From assembly GCF_001641635.1 (NCBI RefSeq), contig NZ_LUUB01000109.1, positions 312 to 64,311 on the forward strand: DNA of 64,000 nt, in the 5' to 3' direction. Position numbers and translations under genes: made by a program. The stretch comes from Bradyrhizobium centrolobii. GTDB taxonomy: Bacteria > Pseudomonadota > Alphaproteobacteria > Rhizobiales > Xanthobacteraceae. Positions 50,973 to 60,606 of the stretch are shown piece after piece (within the stretch, counting starts at the first letter, position 1; each line of letters opens with the position of its first letter). The notes under the pieces were generated by a model. It was not told the origin of the DNA. It saw nothing but the letters and a program-made list of their open reading frames with translations, and made no database searches.

Positions 50973-51665
50973 TCAGGCAATCTCGTCGATCCAGGCCATG
51001 AGCGTATCGAGAACTTCCTCCAGCGCCTCTTCATTGGTACGGCCGGACTTTCGCAGCACCGCAAAGGAGTGATCGCCGCCTGCGACCTCGTGCAGCTTCG
51101 CCTTCGGACCGAGTTCCTCGATCACGGGCTTGAGGTAGCTGAGATCGGCGAGCCGGTCGCGCGTGCCCTGCAGGAACAGCATGGGGATATCGACGCGGGC
51201 GAGGTGCTCGGCGCGCTCGGTCGACGGCTTGTTGTCGGCATGCAGGGGAAAGCCGAGGAAGGCGAGCCCTTTTACGCCCGGCAGCGGCGCCTTCGACTGC
51301 GCCTGCGACGTCATGCGCCCGCCGAACGACTTGCCGCCCGCGACGAGCTTTAATCCGGGGCACAGCCGCGCCGCCTCCTCGACCGTCGCACGGATGGCGG
51401 CATGCGCGACCGTCGGCTGGTCGGGGCGGCGCTGTTTGTTCTCCATGTATGGAAAATTGAACCGCAACGTCGCGATGCCACGATCGGCCAAGCCCACCGC
51501 GACCTCGTCCATGAACGAATGCCGCATCCCGGCGCCGGCGCCATGCGCCAGGACGTAACAGGCGCGCGCATTGCCCGGTTGCACCAGAATGGCGGAGACC
51601 GTGCCGATGCGCTCGATGTCGAGCTTGAGCTCTTCGGTTTTGACGGCTTCGGTTTTGACGGCCAA
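50973..51665 (-). CDS. Alpha/beta hydrolase (KANL3/Tex30-like dienelactone-type)
   Basis: This 230-residue protein has a small alpha/beta hydrolase fold: AHGAGAGMRHSFMDEVAVGL (HGxxx oxyanion region), nucleophile motif VAGGKSFGGRMTSQ with Ser in GxSxG form, acidic residue in FLQGTRDRLADL, and His in VAGGDHSFAVL. The sequence resembles the KANL3/Tex30 group of cytosolic hydrolases; substrates are unknown. No ATG precedes the fold in frame, so the TTG at 51665, a few bases after ggga, is my best start; a TTG at 51734 is possible. A 15-bp duplication (gtcaaaaccgaa-gcc repeated) encodes VKTEAVKTE at the N-terminus. Confidence 0.78.
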   Translation of the reverse strand: MAVKTEAVKTEELKLDIERIGTVSAILVQPGNARACYVLAHGAGAGMRHSFMDEVAVGLADRGIATLRFNFPYMENKQRRPDQPTVAHAAIRATVEEAARLCPGLKLVAGGKSFGGRMTSQAQSKAPLPGVKGLAFLGFPLHADNKPSTERAEHLARVDIPMLFLQGTRDRLADLSYLKPVIEELGPKAKLHEVAGGDHSFAVLRKSGRTNEEALEEVLDTLMAWIDEIA

Positions 51666-51790
51666 AATCAGACATCCCAACAGACGCGAATCCGGCCGCC
51701 TTGGTAGCGTCACCGGCGCAGCCTGAAAACACAATAATTGCCGCGGTCCGCTGGCTTACCAAGCCGGCAGCCGCATCAACCGAGGTTTCC

Positions 51791-52936
51791 ATGTCTTATC
51801 GCTCCTCCTGGATGACTGAAGAGCTCGACGTCTTCCGCGACCAGTTCCGGAAATATCTCGCCAAGGACCTGGCGCCGCACGCCGAGAAATGGCGCGAGCA
51901 GAAGATGGTGGACCGGTTCGCCTGGCGCGGGCTCGGCGAGATGGGAGCGCTGCTCGCGAGCGTGCCGGAGGCCTATGGCGGCCTGGGTGCGACCTTCGCC
52001 TACGATGCGGCCGTGCTGGAGGACCTCGAAAGCACGGTGCCGGAGCTGACGACCGGCGTCTCCGTGCACAGCGCCATCGTTGCCCACTACATCCTCAATT
52101 ACGGCTCGGAGGAGCAGAAAACGCGCTGGCTGCCGAAGATGGCAAGCGGCGAGATGGTCGGCGCCATCGCCATGACCGAGCCCGGCACCGGCTCGGATCT
52201 GCAAAGCGTCAAGACCACCGCGAAGAAGCAAGGCAACTCCTACGTCATCAACGGCCAGAAGACGTTCATCACCAACGGCCAGGCCGCAGATCTCGTCATC
52301 GTCGTCGCCCGCACCGGCGAGCTTGGGGCCAAGGGCATTTCGCTGATCGTGGTCGAGACCGCGGGTGCGGATGGCTATCGCCGCGGGCGCAACCTCGACA
52401 AAATCGGCCTGCATGCCTCCGACACGTCCGAGCTGTTCTTCGACAATGTCGTGGTGCCGCCGGAGAACCTGCTCGGCCGGGAGGAAGGCCAGGGTTTTGT
52501 CCAGCTGATGCAGCAATTGCCGCAGGAACGGCTGGCGCTCGCGGTCGGCGCCGTCGCCTCGATGGAGCGCGCGGTCAAGCTCACCACCGACTACACCAAG
52601 GAGCGCACGGCCTTTGGCAAGCCGCTGATGGATTTCCAGAACACCGCCTTCAAGCTCGCCGAGCGCAAGACCGAGGCGATGATCGCGCGGGTCTTCGTCG
52701 ACTGGTGCATCGAGCGCCTGGTCGCAAAGGACCTCGACACCGTCACCGCCTCGATGGCGAAATACTGGTGCTCGGAAAAGCAGGTGCAGACCGCCGACGA
52801 ATGCCTCCAGCTGTTCGGCGGCTACGGCTACATGCAGGAATATCCGATCTCGCGCATCTTCATCGATTCCCGCATCCAGAAGATCTATGGCGGCACCAAC
52901 GAGATCATGAAGCTCCTGATCGCGCGGTCGCTGTAG
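51791..52936 (+). CDS. Acyl-CoA dehydrogenase, long-chain type
   Basis: This 381-residue flavoprotein catalyses alpha,beta-dehydrogenation of an acyl-CoA. The FAD/substrate motifs AIAMTEPGTGSDLQSVKT and FITNGQAADLVIVVARTG are present. The C-terminal motif reads YGGTNEIMKLLIARSL, without the catalytic Glu of medium-chain enzymes (YEGT). A Glu is instead found at position 246 (LPQERLALAVG), the place used by long-chain and isovaleryl-CoA dehydrogenases. A gagg lies just before the ATG at 51791. It is followed on the opposite strand by a LysR gene, convergent by five bases. Confidence 0.9.
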   Translation: MSYRSSWMTEELDVFRDQFRKYLAKDLAPHAEKWREQKMVDRFAWRGLGEMGALLASVPEAYGGLGATFAYDAAVLEDLESTVPELTTGVSVHSAIVAHYILNYGSEEQKTRWLPKMASGEMVGAIAMTEPGTGSDLQSVKTTAKKQGNSYVINGQKTFITNGQAADLVIVVARTGELGAKGISLIVVETAGADGYRRGRNLDKIGLHASDTSELFFDNVVVPPENLLGREEGQGFVQLMQQLPQERLALAVGAVASMERAVKLTTDYTKERTAFGKPLMDFQNTAFKLAERKTEAMIARVFVDWCIERLVAKDLDTVTASMAKYWCSEKQVQTADECLQLFGGYGYMQEYPISRIFIDSRIQKIYGGTNEIMKLLIARSL

Positions 52937-52941
52937 CGCGG

Positions 52942-53826
52942 CTACCTCATCCGCTTGTCGGCGGCGACGAAATCGATGAAGGTCCTCACCTTCGCGGAGA
53001 GATATTTGCGGCTCGGATAGACCGCGAACAGACGCCCCTCGAAGATGACCTCGTCGGGCAGGAGGTGCTCGAGACGTCCGGCGGCAATGTCGTCGGCGAC
53101 CAGCCATTTCGGCAGGAAGGCGAGGCCCATGCCTTCCAGCGCGGCCATGTGCAGCAGTGTTTCGTTGCCGCTGCGCAGGACCGGATTGAGCCTGACGGTC
53201 TCGACGACGCCCTCCCGCGTCAATGAGAAGCTTTCTCCCGGATAGAGCGCATAGTGCAGGAAAGCCTGGCCGGCGACATCAGCCGGTTTCGCCGGGCGCC
53301 CGACGCGATCGAGATAGGCGGGTGCCGCGACCAGGCGGAACGCGACCTTGGTGATCGGCCGCGCGATCAGCGCCTCGTCGGGTGCGCCGGTTGCGCGCAA
53401 GGCAAGATCGAATCCCTCCTCGACGAGATTCACCAGCCGCCCGCTGAGATCGACATCCAAGCACACCTCCGGATAGCGGGCCTGGTAGTCCGCCAGTAGC
53501 CCTGCGAACATCGGATTCGCCATCCACACCGGCGCGGTCAGCCGCAGCGTGCCGCGCGGAACAACGGTCGCCTTGCTCACGGCAGCCTCGACCTCATCGA
53601 GCGAATCGAGCATCTGCCGCGCCTGCTCGAAATAGAGCGTCCCGCTCTCGCTCAGGCTCACACGCCGGCTGGTTCGGTTCAAAAGCCGTGTGCCCAGCCG
53701 CTTCTCGAGCTGCATCACGTGCTTGCTCGCCATGGCAGGCGAGATGCGCAGGCGCTGGGCCGCGGCCGCAAAGCTCTTCAGCTCCGCGACCAGGCAAAAC
53801 ACCCTCATGCTGACCAGAGAATCCAT
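52942..53826 (-). CDS. LysR-family transcriptional regulator
   Basis: This 294-residue LysR protein has its winged helix at residues 1-60 (FCLVAELKSFAAAAQRLRIS, then RLLNRTSRRVSLSESG) and a C-terminal domain with VNLVEEGFDLALRATGAPDE and MAALEGMGLAFLPKWLVADD. This resembles the group that controls redox or small stress operons. It is divergent from the DoxX-DsrE-TlpA operon, with 100 bp between starts. That intergenic DNA is AT-rich and contains TATAAT at 53867-53872, so it is the likely regulator of that operon. Confidence 0.9.
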   Translation of the reverse strand: MDSLVSMRVFCLVAELKSFAAAAQRLRISPAMASKHVMQLEKRLGTRLLNRTSRRVSLSESGTLYFEQARQMLDSLDEVEAAVSKATVVPRGTLRLTAPVWMANPMFAGLLADYQARYPEVCLDVDLSGRLVNLVEEGFDLALRATGAPDEALIARPITKVAFRLVAAPAYLDRVGRPAKPADVAGQAFLHYALYPGESFSLTREGVVETVRLNPVLRSGNETLLHMAALEGMGLAFLPKWLVADDIAAGRLEHLLPDEVIFEGRLFAVYPSRKYLSAKVRTFIDFVAADKRMR

Positions 53827-53926
53827 TAGATCATCAACACTGGGGAAAGGAATCCATCCCGTAGCATATAATGATCAAAGATGGTGAAACTATCAAATGG
53901 TGGCGACCCTCAACCGGAGAACCACC

Positions 53927-54358
53927 ATGTCCACCACCGCCCTTGAGACCGCCGCCGCGCCCGGCCGCGCCCTCCGCATCGGCCTCTGGACCGCGCAGGT
54001 CCTGATTTCCTTCGTCTTCACCTCGGCCGGCCTGGTCAAGCTGCTCACGCCCATCCCGCAGCTTGCCGCGATGATGCCCTGGGCGGGCGAGTATTCCGAA
54101 ACCTTCGTGCGCGCCATCGCCCTGATCGATCTCGCCGGCGGGATCGGCATTCTGCTGCCGGCGCTGACCCGAATTATGCCGCGCCTGACGGTGCTGGCCG
54201 CGCTGGGCTGCGCTGTGCTGCAGATCTTTGCCCTCGTCTTCCACGTGTCGCGCGGCGAGGCTCCCGTCACCCCGCTCAATCTCGTGCTTCTGGCCCTCAG
54301 CGTCTTCGTTCTGTGGGGACGCGGCCGCAAGGCACCGATCGCACCGCGTCAGTTTTGA
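53927..54358 (+). CDS. DoxX-family membrane protein
   Basis: This 143-residue inner-membrane protein has four helices: GLWTAQVLISFVFTSAGLVK, FVRAIALIDLAGGIGILLPA, LTVLAALGCAVLQIFALVFH and NLVLLALSVFVLWG. The SAGLVKL segment of helix 1 and the DLAGGIGILLPAL helix are typical DoxX features. DoxX relatives include subunits of thiosulfate:quinone oxidoreductase and thiol-redox membrane proteins. The ATG at 53927 follows ggaga. It is the first gene of a three-gene operon with an exported DsrE-like protein and a TlpA-like thioredoxin. Confidence 0.85.
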   Translation: MSTTALETAAAPGRALRIGLWTAQVLISFVFTSAGLVKLLTPIPQLAAMMPWAGEYSETFVRAIALIDLAGGIGILLPALTRIMPRLTVLAALGCAVLQIFALVFHVSRGEAPVTPLNLVLLALSVFVLWGRGRKAPIAPRQF

Positions 54359-54379
54359 TAGAAAGCGGGCACGCCAACC

Positions 54380-54836
54380 GTGACGATCCTTTCCGATCGA
54401 TTCTCCCGCCGGGGACTGCTCGCCGGCGCCTCGATCCTCACGGCCGGCGGCACCGCCGCGGCCAGGGAGGATCGCCTCGTCGATGGCGTCGTGATTCTGA
54501 TCGACAGCAACGAGCCCTATGTCATGGGACACGCCGTCAGCTACTCGGCCAACCTTGCCAGGCATTTTGCCGAGAAGGGTGCGAAACTGCTGATCGAGGT
54601 CGTCGCCAACGGCAAGGGCATCGACGTGTTCCGGGCGGACAAGAGCACGCTGACCGAGCCGCTCGCGACGTTGCGCCAGTCGCTGCCCAATCTCAGCTAC
54701 AGCATGTGCGCGTCCTCCAAGGCGATCGCAGAGGCCAAGGAGCAGATCTCGATTCCGCTGATCGCCGGCGCAAGCCTCGTGCCCTTCGGCATCGGACGCG
54801 TGGTCGAACTGCAGCTCAAGGGCTGGGCCTATATCC

Positions 54837-54844
<8 letters not shown>
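54380..54844 (+). CDS. Tat-exported DsrE-family protein
   Basis: This 154-residue protein starts at GTG and carries a twin-arginine signal (FSRRGLLAGASILTAGG) followed by a DsrE/YchN-like fold: GVVILIDSNEPYVMGHAV, LARHFAEKGAKLLIEVVANG and LSYSMCASSKAI. Cys110, in that last segment, corresponds to the conserved sulfur-carrying Cys of DsrE-type proteins. DsrE proteins usually carry sulfur in the cytosol, so export is notable. The operon continues with a TlpA thioredoxin whose start overlaps its stop by eight bases. A sulfur or thiol relay with that protein is the natural inference. Confidence 0.82.
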
Positions 54845-55442
<598 letters not shown>

Positions 55443-55488
55443 CGCAGGATGAGCTTTGGTTGAGTCGATGCGCGCCCAGAACTCAAAT

Positions 55489-55702
55489 CACCTCTCCCGT
55501 AGGGAGAGGCATAGGCCGCCTTTTGGCGGCCGTTCTTGAATTAAGGACGCCGAAGCGAAGCTTCGGCTATGTCGCATCGAAAGATGCGATCCGGGTGAGG
55601 GGTTACAGTCTCACTGAGCGCTGCGGCCCCTCACCCGGATTGCGCTGGACGATGCTTCGCATCGCCAGGCGCAATCCGACCTCTCCCCGCTGGGGAGAGG
55701 TG
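55489..55702. repeat. Long palindromic repeat, family D copy 2
   Basis: Outer arms cacctctccc (55489) and gggagaggtg (ending 55702) enclose ccgcc-ttttggcggccgttctt, acgccgaagcgaagcttcgg and a gatgcttcgcatc palindrome, with paired gtgaggggt/cccctcac segments. Block order matches copy 1 at 33014-33214. It lies between the convergent TlpA and amidohydrolase genes. Confidence 0.85.
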
Positions 55703-55741
55703 AGCACCGACCGAGCTGATCTCGTCATCCACTAGCGCCGC

Positions 55742-56881
55742 TCAATTCGGATGCCACCACCGGCCGCCGATGACGACGCCCTCGGCGGCGATCTTCCGGT
55801 CGCCGATCAGGTGCTCGCCGACGACGTCCTCATAGTCGAACTGGCCTTCTTTGACCGAGATCAGCGTGGCGTCGCCGACGCTGCCCGGCTTGAGGCTGCC
55901 GAGTTCGGGGCGCCGCAGCGCCATCGCCGCATTCACCGTCGAGGCGGCAATGACGTCCGACAGCGGCATGCCCATGCACAGGAATTTCGACATCGTCGTC
56001 ACCTGGTCGAAGGCCGGCCCGTCGATGCACAAGAGATGAATGTCGGAGGAGATGGTGTCCGGATAGAAGCCGTTGGCGAGCATGGCGCGCGCGGTCTTGA
56101 ACGCGAACGAGCCCTTGCCGTGGCCGATGTCGAACAGCACGCCGCGCTCGCGCGCATCCAGCACCGCCTTCTTCACAGTCCCCTGGGCGGTCGCCGGCGT
56201 GTTCGGGAAGGGGCGGAACGCATGGGTGAGCACGTCGCCGGGGCGCAGGCGGGCGAGCACTTCCTCGTAGCTCGGCGGCGGGTGGTCGATATGTGCCATC
56301 AAGGGCATGCCGACCTCGTCGGCGACCTCCAGCGCAATATCCAGCGGCACGATCCCCGACGTGCCCGAGGCGTGCAGGCCGACGCGCACCTTGATGCCGA
56401 CGATGAGGTCGCGGTTGGCATCCGCCACCTTGGCCGCGTCGATCGGATTCATCAGCCGCAATTCCTCGCTCTCGCCGACCATGACCCGGTGCGAGAAGCC
56501 GAAGATGCCGGCATGCGAGACGTGCAAGTACGCGAGGATGCGGACCTGGCTCGGCTCGATCACATGCTTGCGGAAGCCCGCGAAGTTACCGGGACCCGCG
56601 CTGCCGGTGTCGACAGCGGTGGTGACGCCGGAGGTGCGGCAGAATTCCTCGGCATCGATGCCGAGCGAGGTGCCGCCCCAATAGACATGGGTGTGGAGAT
56701 CGATCAGCCCCGGCGTCACGATGTAGCGCGAGACGTCGCGCACCTCCGTCGCCGGATCCGCCTTGAGCCCGCTGCCGATGGCGGCGACCTTGCCGCCCGC
56801 AAAGGCCACATCCGTCACGGCGTCGAGCTTCTGGGACGGGTCGATCACCCGCCCCCCGCGCAGGATCAAGTCGAAAGGCAT
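55742..56881 (-). CDS. Amidohydrolase/deacetylase family metallohydrolase
   Basis: This 379-residue protein has the amidohydrolase fold: PGLIDLHTHVYWGGTSLGID with the HxH metal motif, LAYLHVSHAGIFGF, MPLMAHIDHPPPSYEEVL with a further metal His, GDVLTHAFRPFPNT, and the metal Asp in SSDIHLLCIDGP. The DLILRGGRVIDPSQKLD opening and GSVGDATLISVKEG ending are the usual composite beta-domain. It resembles deacetylase/dihydroorotase-like members annotated as EF_0837-type; the substrate is unknown. The second ATG (56881) is preferred, since ggag then sits eight bases away. It is convergent with the TlpA operon. Confidence 0.85.
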   Translation of the reverse strand: MPFDLILRGGRVIDPSQKLDAVTDVAFAGGKVAAIGSGLKADPATEVRDVSRYIVTPGLIDLHTHVYWGGTSLGIDAEEFCRTSGVTTAVDTGSAGPGNFAGFRKHVIEPSQVRILAYLHVSHAGIFGFSHRVMVGESEELRLMNPIDAAKVADANRDLIVGIKVRVGLHASGTSGIVPLDIALEVADEVGMPLMAHIDHPPPSYEEVLARLRPGDVLTHAFRPFPNTPATAQGTVKKAVLDARERGVLFDIGHGKGSFAFKTARAMLANGFYPDTISSDIHLLCIDGPAFDQVTTMSKFLCMGMPLSDVIAASTVNAAMALRRPELGSLKPGSVGDATLISVKEGQFDYEDVVGEHLIGDRKIAAEGVVIGGRWWHPN

Positions 56882-57005
56882 CGTCATCTCCGGATATGGC
56901 AGTGAGGCGGCTGGCCGTCAGTCAGCCGAGCAAGGAAGGAAACTAGCTTCTAGCAATTTTTGCGCCGGGGAGCTTGGCAAACGGGGACAATGGCCCATGC
57001 CAAAT

Positions 57006-57064
57006 TGGCAATCCCGGGAAGACTCGGGCTTCCGACCTACGGTAGGAAACCGTCTCTGCCCGGG
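57006..57064 (-). repeat. Degenerate 3' part of tRNA-Arg(CCT), possible attachment-site remnant
   Basis: Read on the minus strand, this stretch repeats the anticodon arm, T-arm and 3' end of the intact tRNA at 60389-60465, including CCA. It has a two-base deletion after the CCT anticodon and TTCGAGT changed to CCCGAGT in the T-loop. The T-stem ggaag/cttcc is intact. The 5' half of the tRNA is missing, so it is not a functional gene. Confidence 0.8.
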
Positions 57065-57079
57065 AAAGCTCGCCGCAGT

Positions 57080-58540
57080 CTACGCGGAGCGAACCGTAGC
57101 AAGACGCATCAGCGCCTTGCGGACACCGGCGCCATAAGCCGCATCGGCTTTCGTGCAGTTCGCGATGTGCCGCTCCTGGATATGGATCGCAGCACCGCCG
57201 ACGGCGCGTGCCGTATTGTCGAACAGGATCTGTCGCTGGGTCGCGTTCATCTTGCGGAATAAGTCGCCGGGCTGCTGGTAGTGGTCGTCGTCAACGCGGT
57301 GATCCCAATGTGCGGCGGCGCCATCGATCTCCAGCGGCGGCTCATTGAGATCGGGCTGGTCGGTCCACTCGCCGTGGCTGTTCGGGAAGTAGGTCGGCGT
57401 CCCGCCCAGATTGCCGTCCGTCCGCATCGCGCCATCGCGATGGTAGCTGTGATACGGACATTTCGGGGCATTGACCGGAATCAGGTGATGATTGACGCCC
57501 AGGCGATAGCGCGCCGCATCCCCGTAGGAGAACAGCCGTGCCTGTAGCATTTTATCAGGCGAAAAGCTGATGCCCGGCACGATATGGGCCGGCGAGAAGG
57601 ATGCCTGCTCGACCTCGGCGAAGACGTTCTCGGGATTGCGGTTCAACTCGAAATAGCCGACCTCGATCAGCGGAAAGCCCGCCTTCGGCCAGACCTTGGT
57701 GAGGTCAAACGGGTTGAACGGAAACGCCTTGGCCTGCTCCTCGGTCATGACCTGCACGAACAGCGTCCAGCGCGGGAAATCGCCGCGCTCGATGCTCCCG
57801 AAGAGGTCGCGTTGATGAGACTCGCGGTCTTTGCCGACGAGCGCCTCCGCTTCAGCGTCCGTCAGGTTCTCGATGCCCTGCTGCGTGCGGAAGTGAAACT
57901 TCACCCAGGTCCGCTCATTGGCGGCGTTGATGAAGCTGTAGGTATGGCTCCCGAAGCCGTGCATGTGACGATAGCTCTTCGGAATGCCGCGCTCGCTCAT
58001 GACGATGGTGACTTGATGCAAGGCCTCCGGCAAGAGCGTCCAGAAGTCCCAATTGTTGTCGGCGCTGCGCATGCCGGTGCGCGGGTCGCGCTTGATCGCG
58101 TGATTGAGGTCGGGGAAGCGCAGCGGATCGCGGAAGAAGAACACGGGGGTGTTGTTGCCCACCATGTCCCAGTTGCCTTCCTCGGTGTAGAACTTCAGCG
58201 CAAAGCCGCGGATGTCACGCTCGGCGTCGGCTGCGCCGCGCTCGCCGGCGACGGTCGAGAAGCGCGCGAACATCGGCGTCTGCTTGCCGATTTCCGAGAA
58301 TATCTTCGCCTTGGTGTAGCGGGTGATGTCGTGGGTCACGGTGAAGGTGCCGAAGGCGCCCGAGCCCTTGGCGTGCATGCGACGCTCGGGAATCACTTCG
58401 CGATCGAAGTGGGCCAGCTTCTCGATCAGCCAGATGTCCTGCAGCAATGCGGGGCCGCGGCGACCCGCGGTCATGATGTTGAGATTGTCGCTGACGGGTG
58501 CGCCGGTCGCGTGCGTGAGATAGGGTGGCTTGTCACTCAT
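57080..58540 (-). CDS. Monofunctional heme catalase, small-subunit type
   Basis: This 486-residue catalase degrades hydrogen peroxide. The catalytic His56 is in RRMHAKGSGAFGTF, the Asn is in WDMVGNNTPVFFFRDP, and the proximal Tyr ligand lies in RLFSYGDAARYRLGVNH. LQDIWLIEKLAHFDREVIPE and HAIKRDPRTGMRSADNNWDF are other strong landmarks. The length marks a small-subunit (clade 3-like) enzyme without the C-terminal flavodoxin domain of large catalases. It is cytosolic, with no signal peptide. It lies between a tRNA-Arg remnant and an HD-domain gene on the same strand, within the segment bounded by the tRNA repeats. Confidence 0.93.
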   Translation of the reverse strand: MSDKPPYLTHATGAPVSDNLNIMTAGRRGPALLQDIWLIEKLAHFDREVIPERRMHAKGSGAFGTFTVTHDITRYTKAKIFSEIGKQTPMFARFSTVAGERGAADAERDIRGFALKFYTEEGNWDMVGNNTPVFFFRDPLRFPDLNHAIKRDPRTGMRSADNNWDFWTLLPEALHQVTIVMSERGIPKSYRHMHGFGSHTYSFINAANERTWVKFHFRTQQGIENLTDAEAEALVGKDRESHQRDLFGSIERGDFPRWTLFVQVMTEEQAKAFPFNPFDLTKVWPKAGFPLIEVGYFELNRNPENVFAEVEQASFSPAHIVPGISFSPDKMLQARLFSYGDAARYRLGVNHHLIPVNAPKCPYHSYHRDGAMRTDGNLGGTPTYFPNSHGEWTDQPDLNEPPLEIDGAAAHWDHRVDDDHYQQPGDLFRKMNATQRQILFDNTARAVGGAAIHIQERHIANCTKADAAYGAGVRKALMRLATVRSA

Positions 58541-58609
58541 GTTACGAGTCCTGATCCGTGATTTGAGGGAGGAAAGCGGTCGTGCCGCGCGACGTGTCGA
58601 GAGGCGGGC

Positions 58610-59251
58610 TCAGCCGTGCCAATGGGAGTTGCGGATGACGCTGCAGAAGTTGCCGCGATGGAAATGCGGCTCCTTGTCGGCGATGACGTCGGCCTTGACG
58701 TTGCCGAACGTCGTATCCGGCCTCTGCTTGATGCCGTCGTAAAACGCCTGGATGATGTCTTCCTTGAAGTGCGGCGTTCGCGGAAACGCCTTCACCACCG
58801 CCTCGCGTTCGTCGTCGGAATATTCCTTGTAGGTGAGCCCAAGAACGTCCATTTCGACGCCCGCGGTCACCAGAGCGACAACCGGATGCATGTGCTGAGG
58901 AACGCCCGGCGTGGTGTGCAGCGCGATCGCGGTCCAGACCGTGTAGGCGTCCGCTTCGGAGATGCCATGGCTGCGCAGGAAATCGCGCGCGGCGTGCGCG
59001 CCATCGACCTCGAACCGTTCGTGCTTGCTGCCATGGCCCGGCATCAAGCCGATGTCGTGAAACATGGCGCCGGCATAAAGCAGCTCGCGGTCGAACTTCA
59101 GCCCGCGGCGAATGCCCGCCAGGGCGCCGAAATGATAGACGCGGCTGGAATGATTGAAGAGCAGGTCCGTCTCGGTATCGCGGATATATTCGGTAACTGC
59201 GCGTGCCAGCTTGCTGTCGGGGATGGCGGCGGCCTCGGTGATCTCATGCAT
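58610..59251 (-). CDS. HD-domain metal-dependent hydrolase (cyanamide hydratase-like)
   Basis: This 213-residue protein has an HD fold: LLFNHSSRVYHFGALAG (first metal His), AGAMFHDIGLMPGHGSKHER (HD pair), AHAARDFLRSHGISEADAY, and TAIALHTTPGVPQHMHPVV. The spacing and the RVYHFGALAG sequence resemble the HD family that includes fungal cyanamide hydratase, although bacterial members may act on other substrates. The ATG at 59251 follows aggagaa. It is divergent from a GlxA-type regulator gene, with 105 bp between the starts, and downstream of it lies the catalase gene on the same strand. Confidence 0.82.
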   Translation of the reverse strand: MHEITEAAAIPDSKLARAVTEYIRDTETDLLFNHSSRVYHFGALAGIRRGLKFDRELLYAGAMFHDIGLMPGHGSKHERFEVDGAHAARDFLRSHGISEADAYTVWTAIALHTTPGVPQHMHPVVALVTAGVEMDVLGLTYKEYSDDEREAVVKAFPRTPHFKEDIIQAFYDGIKQRPDTTFGNVKADVIADKEPHFHRGNFCSVIRNSHWHG

Positions 59252-59356
59252 GACGTTCTCCTGAAATCTTTGGGTAGCCGGCACGCTAAATCCCGGCTAT
59301 TCTGTCTGCAATTGACGCAACACGTCTAAAACGGACAAATCCGGACCGAGGCGGAC

Positions 59357-60340
59357 ATGAACGCGAAGTCGAAACCGAGGACGATTGTGATCGTGGCACT
59401 GCGGGGAGTGCAGCTTCTCGACGTCGCCGGTCCCCTCGACGTTTTCGCCGAGGCGAACGTGCAGGCCGGCCATCAGGCCTATGTGCTTTTCGTGGCGGGG
59501 GCGGAGCCGGGCCCGATCCGCAGCTCTTCAGGCGTCCGGCTGATGCCCGACCGCATCATCGATCGCGACTTTCAGGAGCCTATCGACACATTGTTGGTCG
59601 CCGGATGCCCGAACGCAGCCGAAGTGCCGGCAGATGGCATGGTGATCGACTGGCTCCGCCGCCGCGCCTCCAAGACCCGACGCTTCGGGTCGGTATGCAG
59701 CGGCGCCTTCTTCCTTGCCGCCGCGGGTCTTCTCGACGGCAGACGGGTCACGACGCATTGGGCGGTCGCAGACCGGCTTGCCAGACAATTCCCGTCAGTC
59801 AGCGTGGATCAGGATGCAATCTACGTCACCGACGGCAAGCTCCGCACGGCTGCCGGCGTGACCGCGGGGCTCGATCTCGCCCTCGCTCTCGTCGAGGAAG
59901 ATCTCGGACGCGAGACGGCAATGAAGGTTGCGAGCCAACTTGTGATGTTCTTCAAGCGCCCGGGCGGGCAAATGCAGTTCACCCGCAAGGGCGAGGCCGT
60001 CCCCGCCGGCCGCGCCGCGCTGCAGGAGCTGCAGCGCTGGGTCGCGGCCAATCCCGGGCTGGATCATAGCGTCGCCAGCCTGGCGGAACGCATGGAACTC
60101 AGCCCGCGTCACTTTGCGCGGCTCTTCCGTGCCGAGGTCGGAATCACGCCGGCGACCTGGGTCGAGGAAGCCCGCGTCAATGCTGCCAGGCGCCTGCTGG
60201 AGCTTGGAAACGAAGCCCCCAAGCAAGTGGCCATGCATTGCGGCTTTGCTGACGCGGATACATTGCGCCGCGCCTTCGCCCGCCACGTCGGCGTGACACC
60301 TGCCGAATATCGCAAGCGCTTTGCGCGGATCATGGCTTGA
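59357..60340 (+). CDS. GlxA-family transcriptional regulator (DJ-1/PfpI-AraC)
   Basis: This 327-residue protein has an N-terminal DJ-1/PfpI domain (residues 8-190: VALRGVQLLDVAGPLDVFAE, FGSVCSGAFFLAAAGLLDGR with Cys114 at the nucleophile position, and TTHWAVADRLARQFPSV) and a C-terminal AraC DNA-binding domain (residues 215-325: SLAERMELSPRHFARLFRAE and HCGFADADTLRRAFARHVGV). GlxA-type regulators often control nitrogenous-compound or betaine metabolism. It is divergent from the HD-hydrolase gene, so that gene and possibly the catalase gene are candidate targets. Confidence 0.9.
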   Translation: MNAKSKPRTIVIVALRGVQLLDVAGPLDVFAEANVQAGHQAYVLFVAGAEPGPIRSSSGVRLMPDRIIDRDFQEPIDTLLVAGCPNAAEVPADGMVIDWLRRRASKTRRFGSVCSGAFFLAAAGLLDGRRVTTHWAVADRLARQFPSVSVDQDAIYVTDGKLRTAAGVTAGLDLALALVEEDLGRETAMKVASQLVMFFKRPGGQMQFTRKGEAVPAGRAALQELQRWVAANPGLDHSVASLAERMELSPRHFARLFRAEVGITPATWVEEARVNAARRLLELGNEAPKQVAMHCGFADADTLRRAFARHVGVTPAEYRKRFARIMA

Positions 60341-60388
60341 TGTGAAAGTATCCGCCGTTGAGTTGCCCGGAGACGAACGGAGGAGAAA

Positions 60389-60465
<77 letters not shown>

Positions 60466-60606
60466 GCGGAACCCGCGAGGTACGGGTTCGGCCCCCTCAT
60501 AGCAGAGCAGGATGGGGTTCGCCAGCCGCAAGGCGGTCCAGATCATCGTCAACCCCTGCGGGGCGGCTGTACAATCGCTTCCAGATCCCTCGGTGGAGCA
60601 GGTCAC

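Noticed and set aside
57006..57064. Second functional tRNA-Arg gene
   Set aside because: The 5' half is missing and the anticodon arm has a two-base deletion, so it cannot form a cloverleaf.
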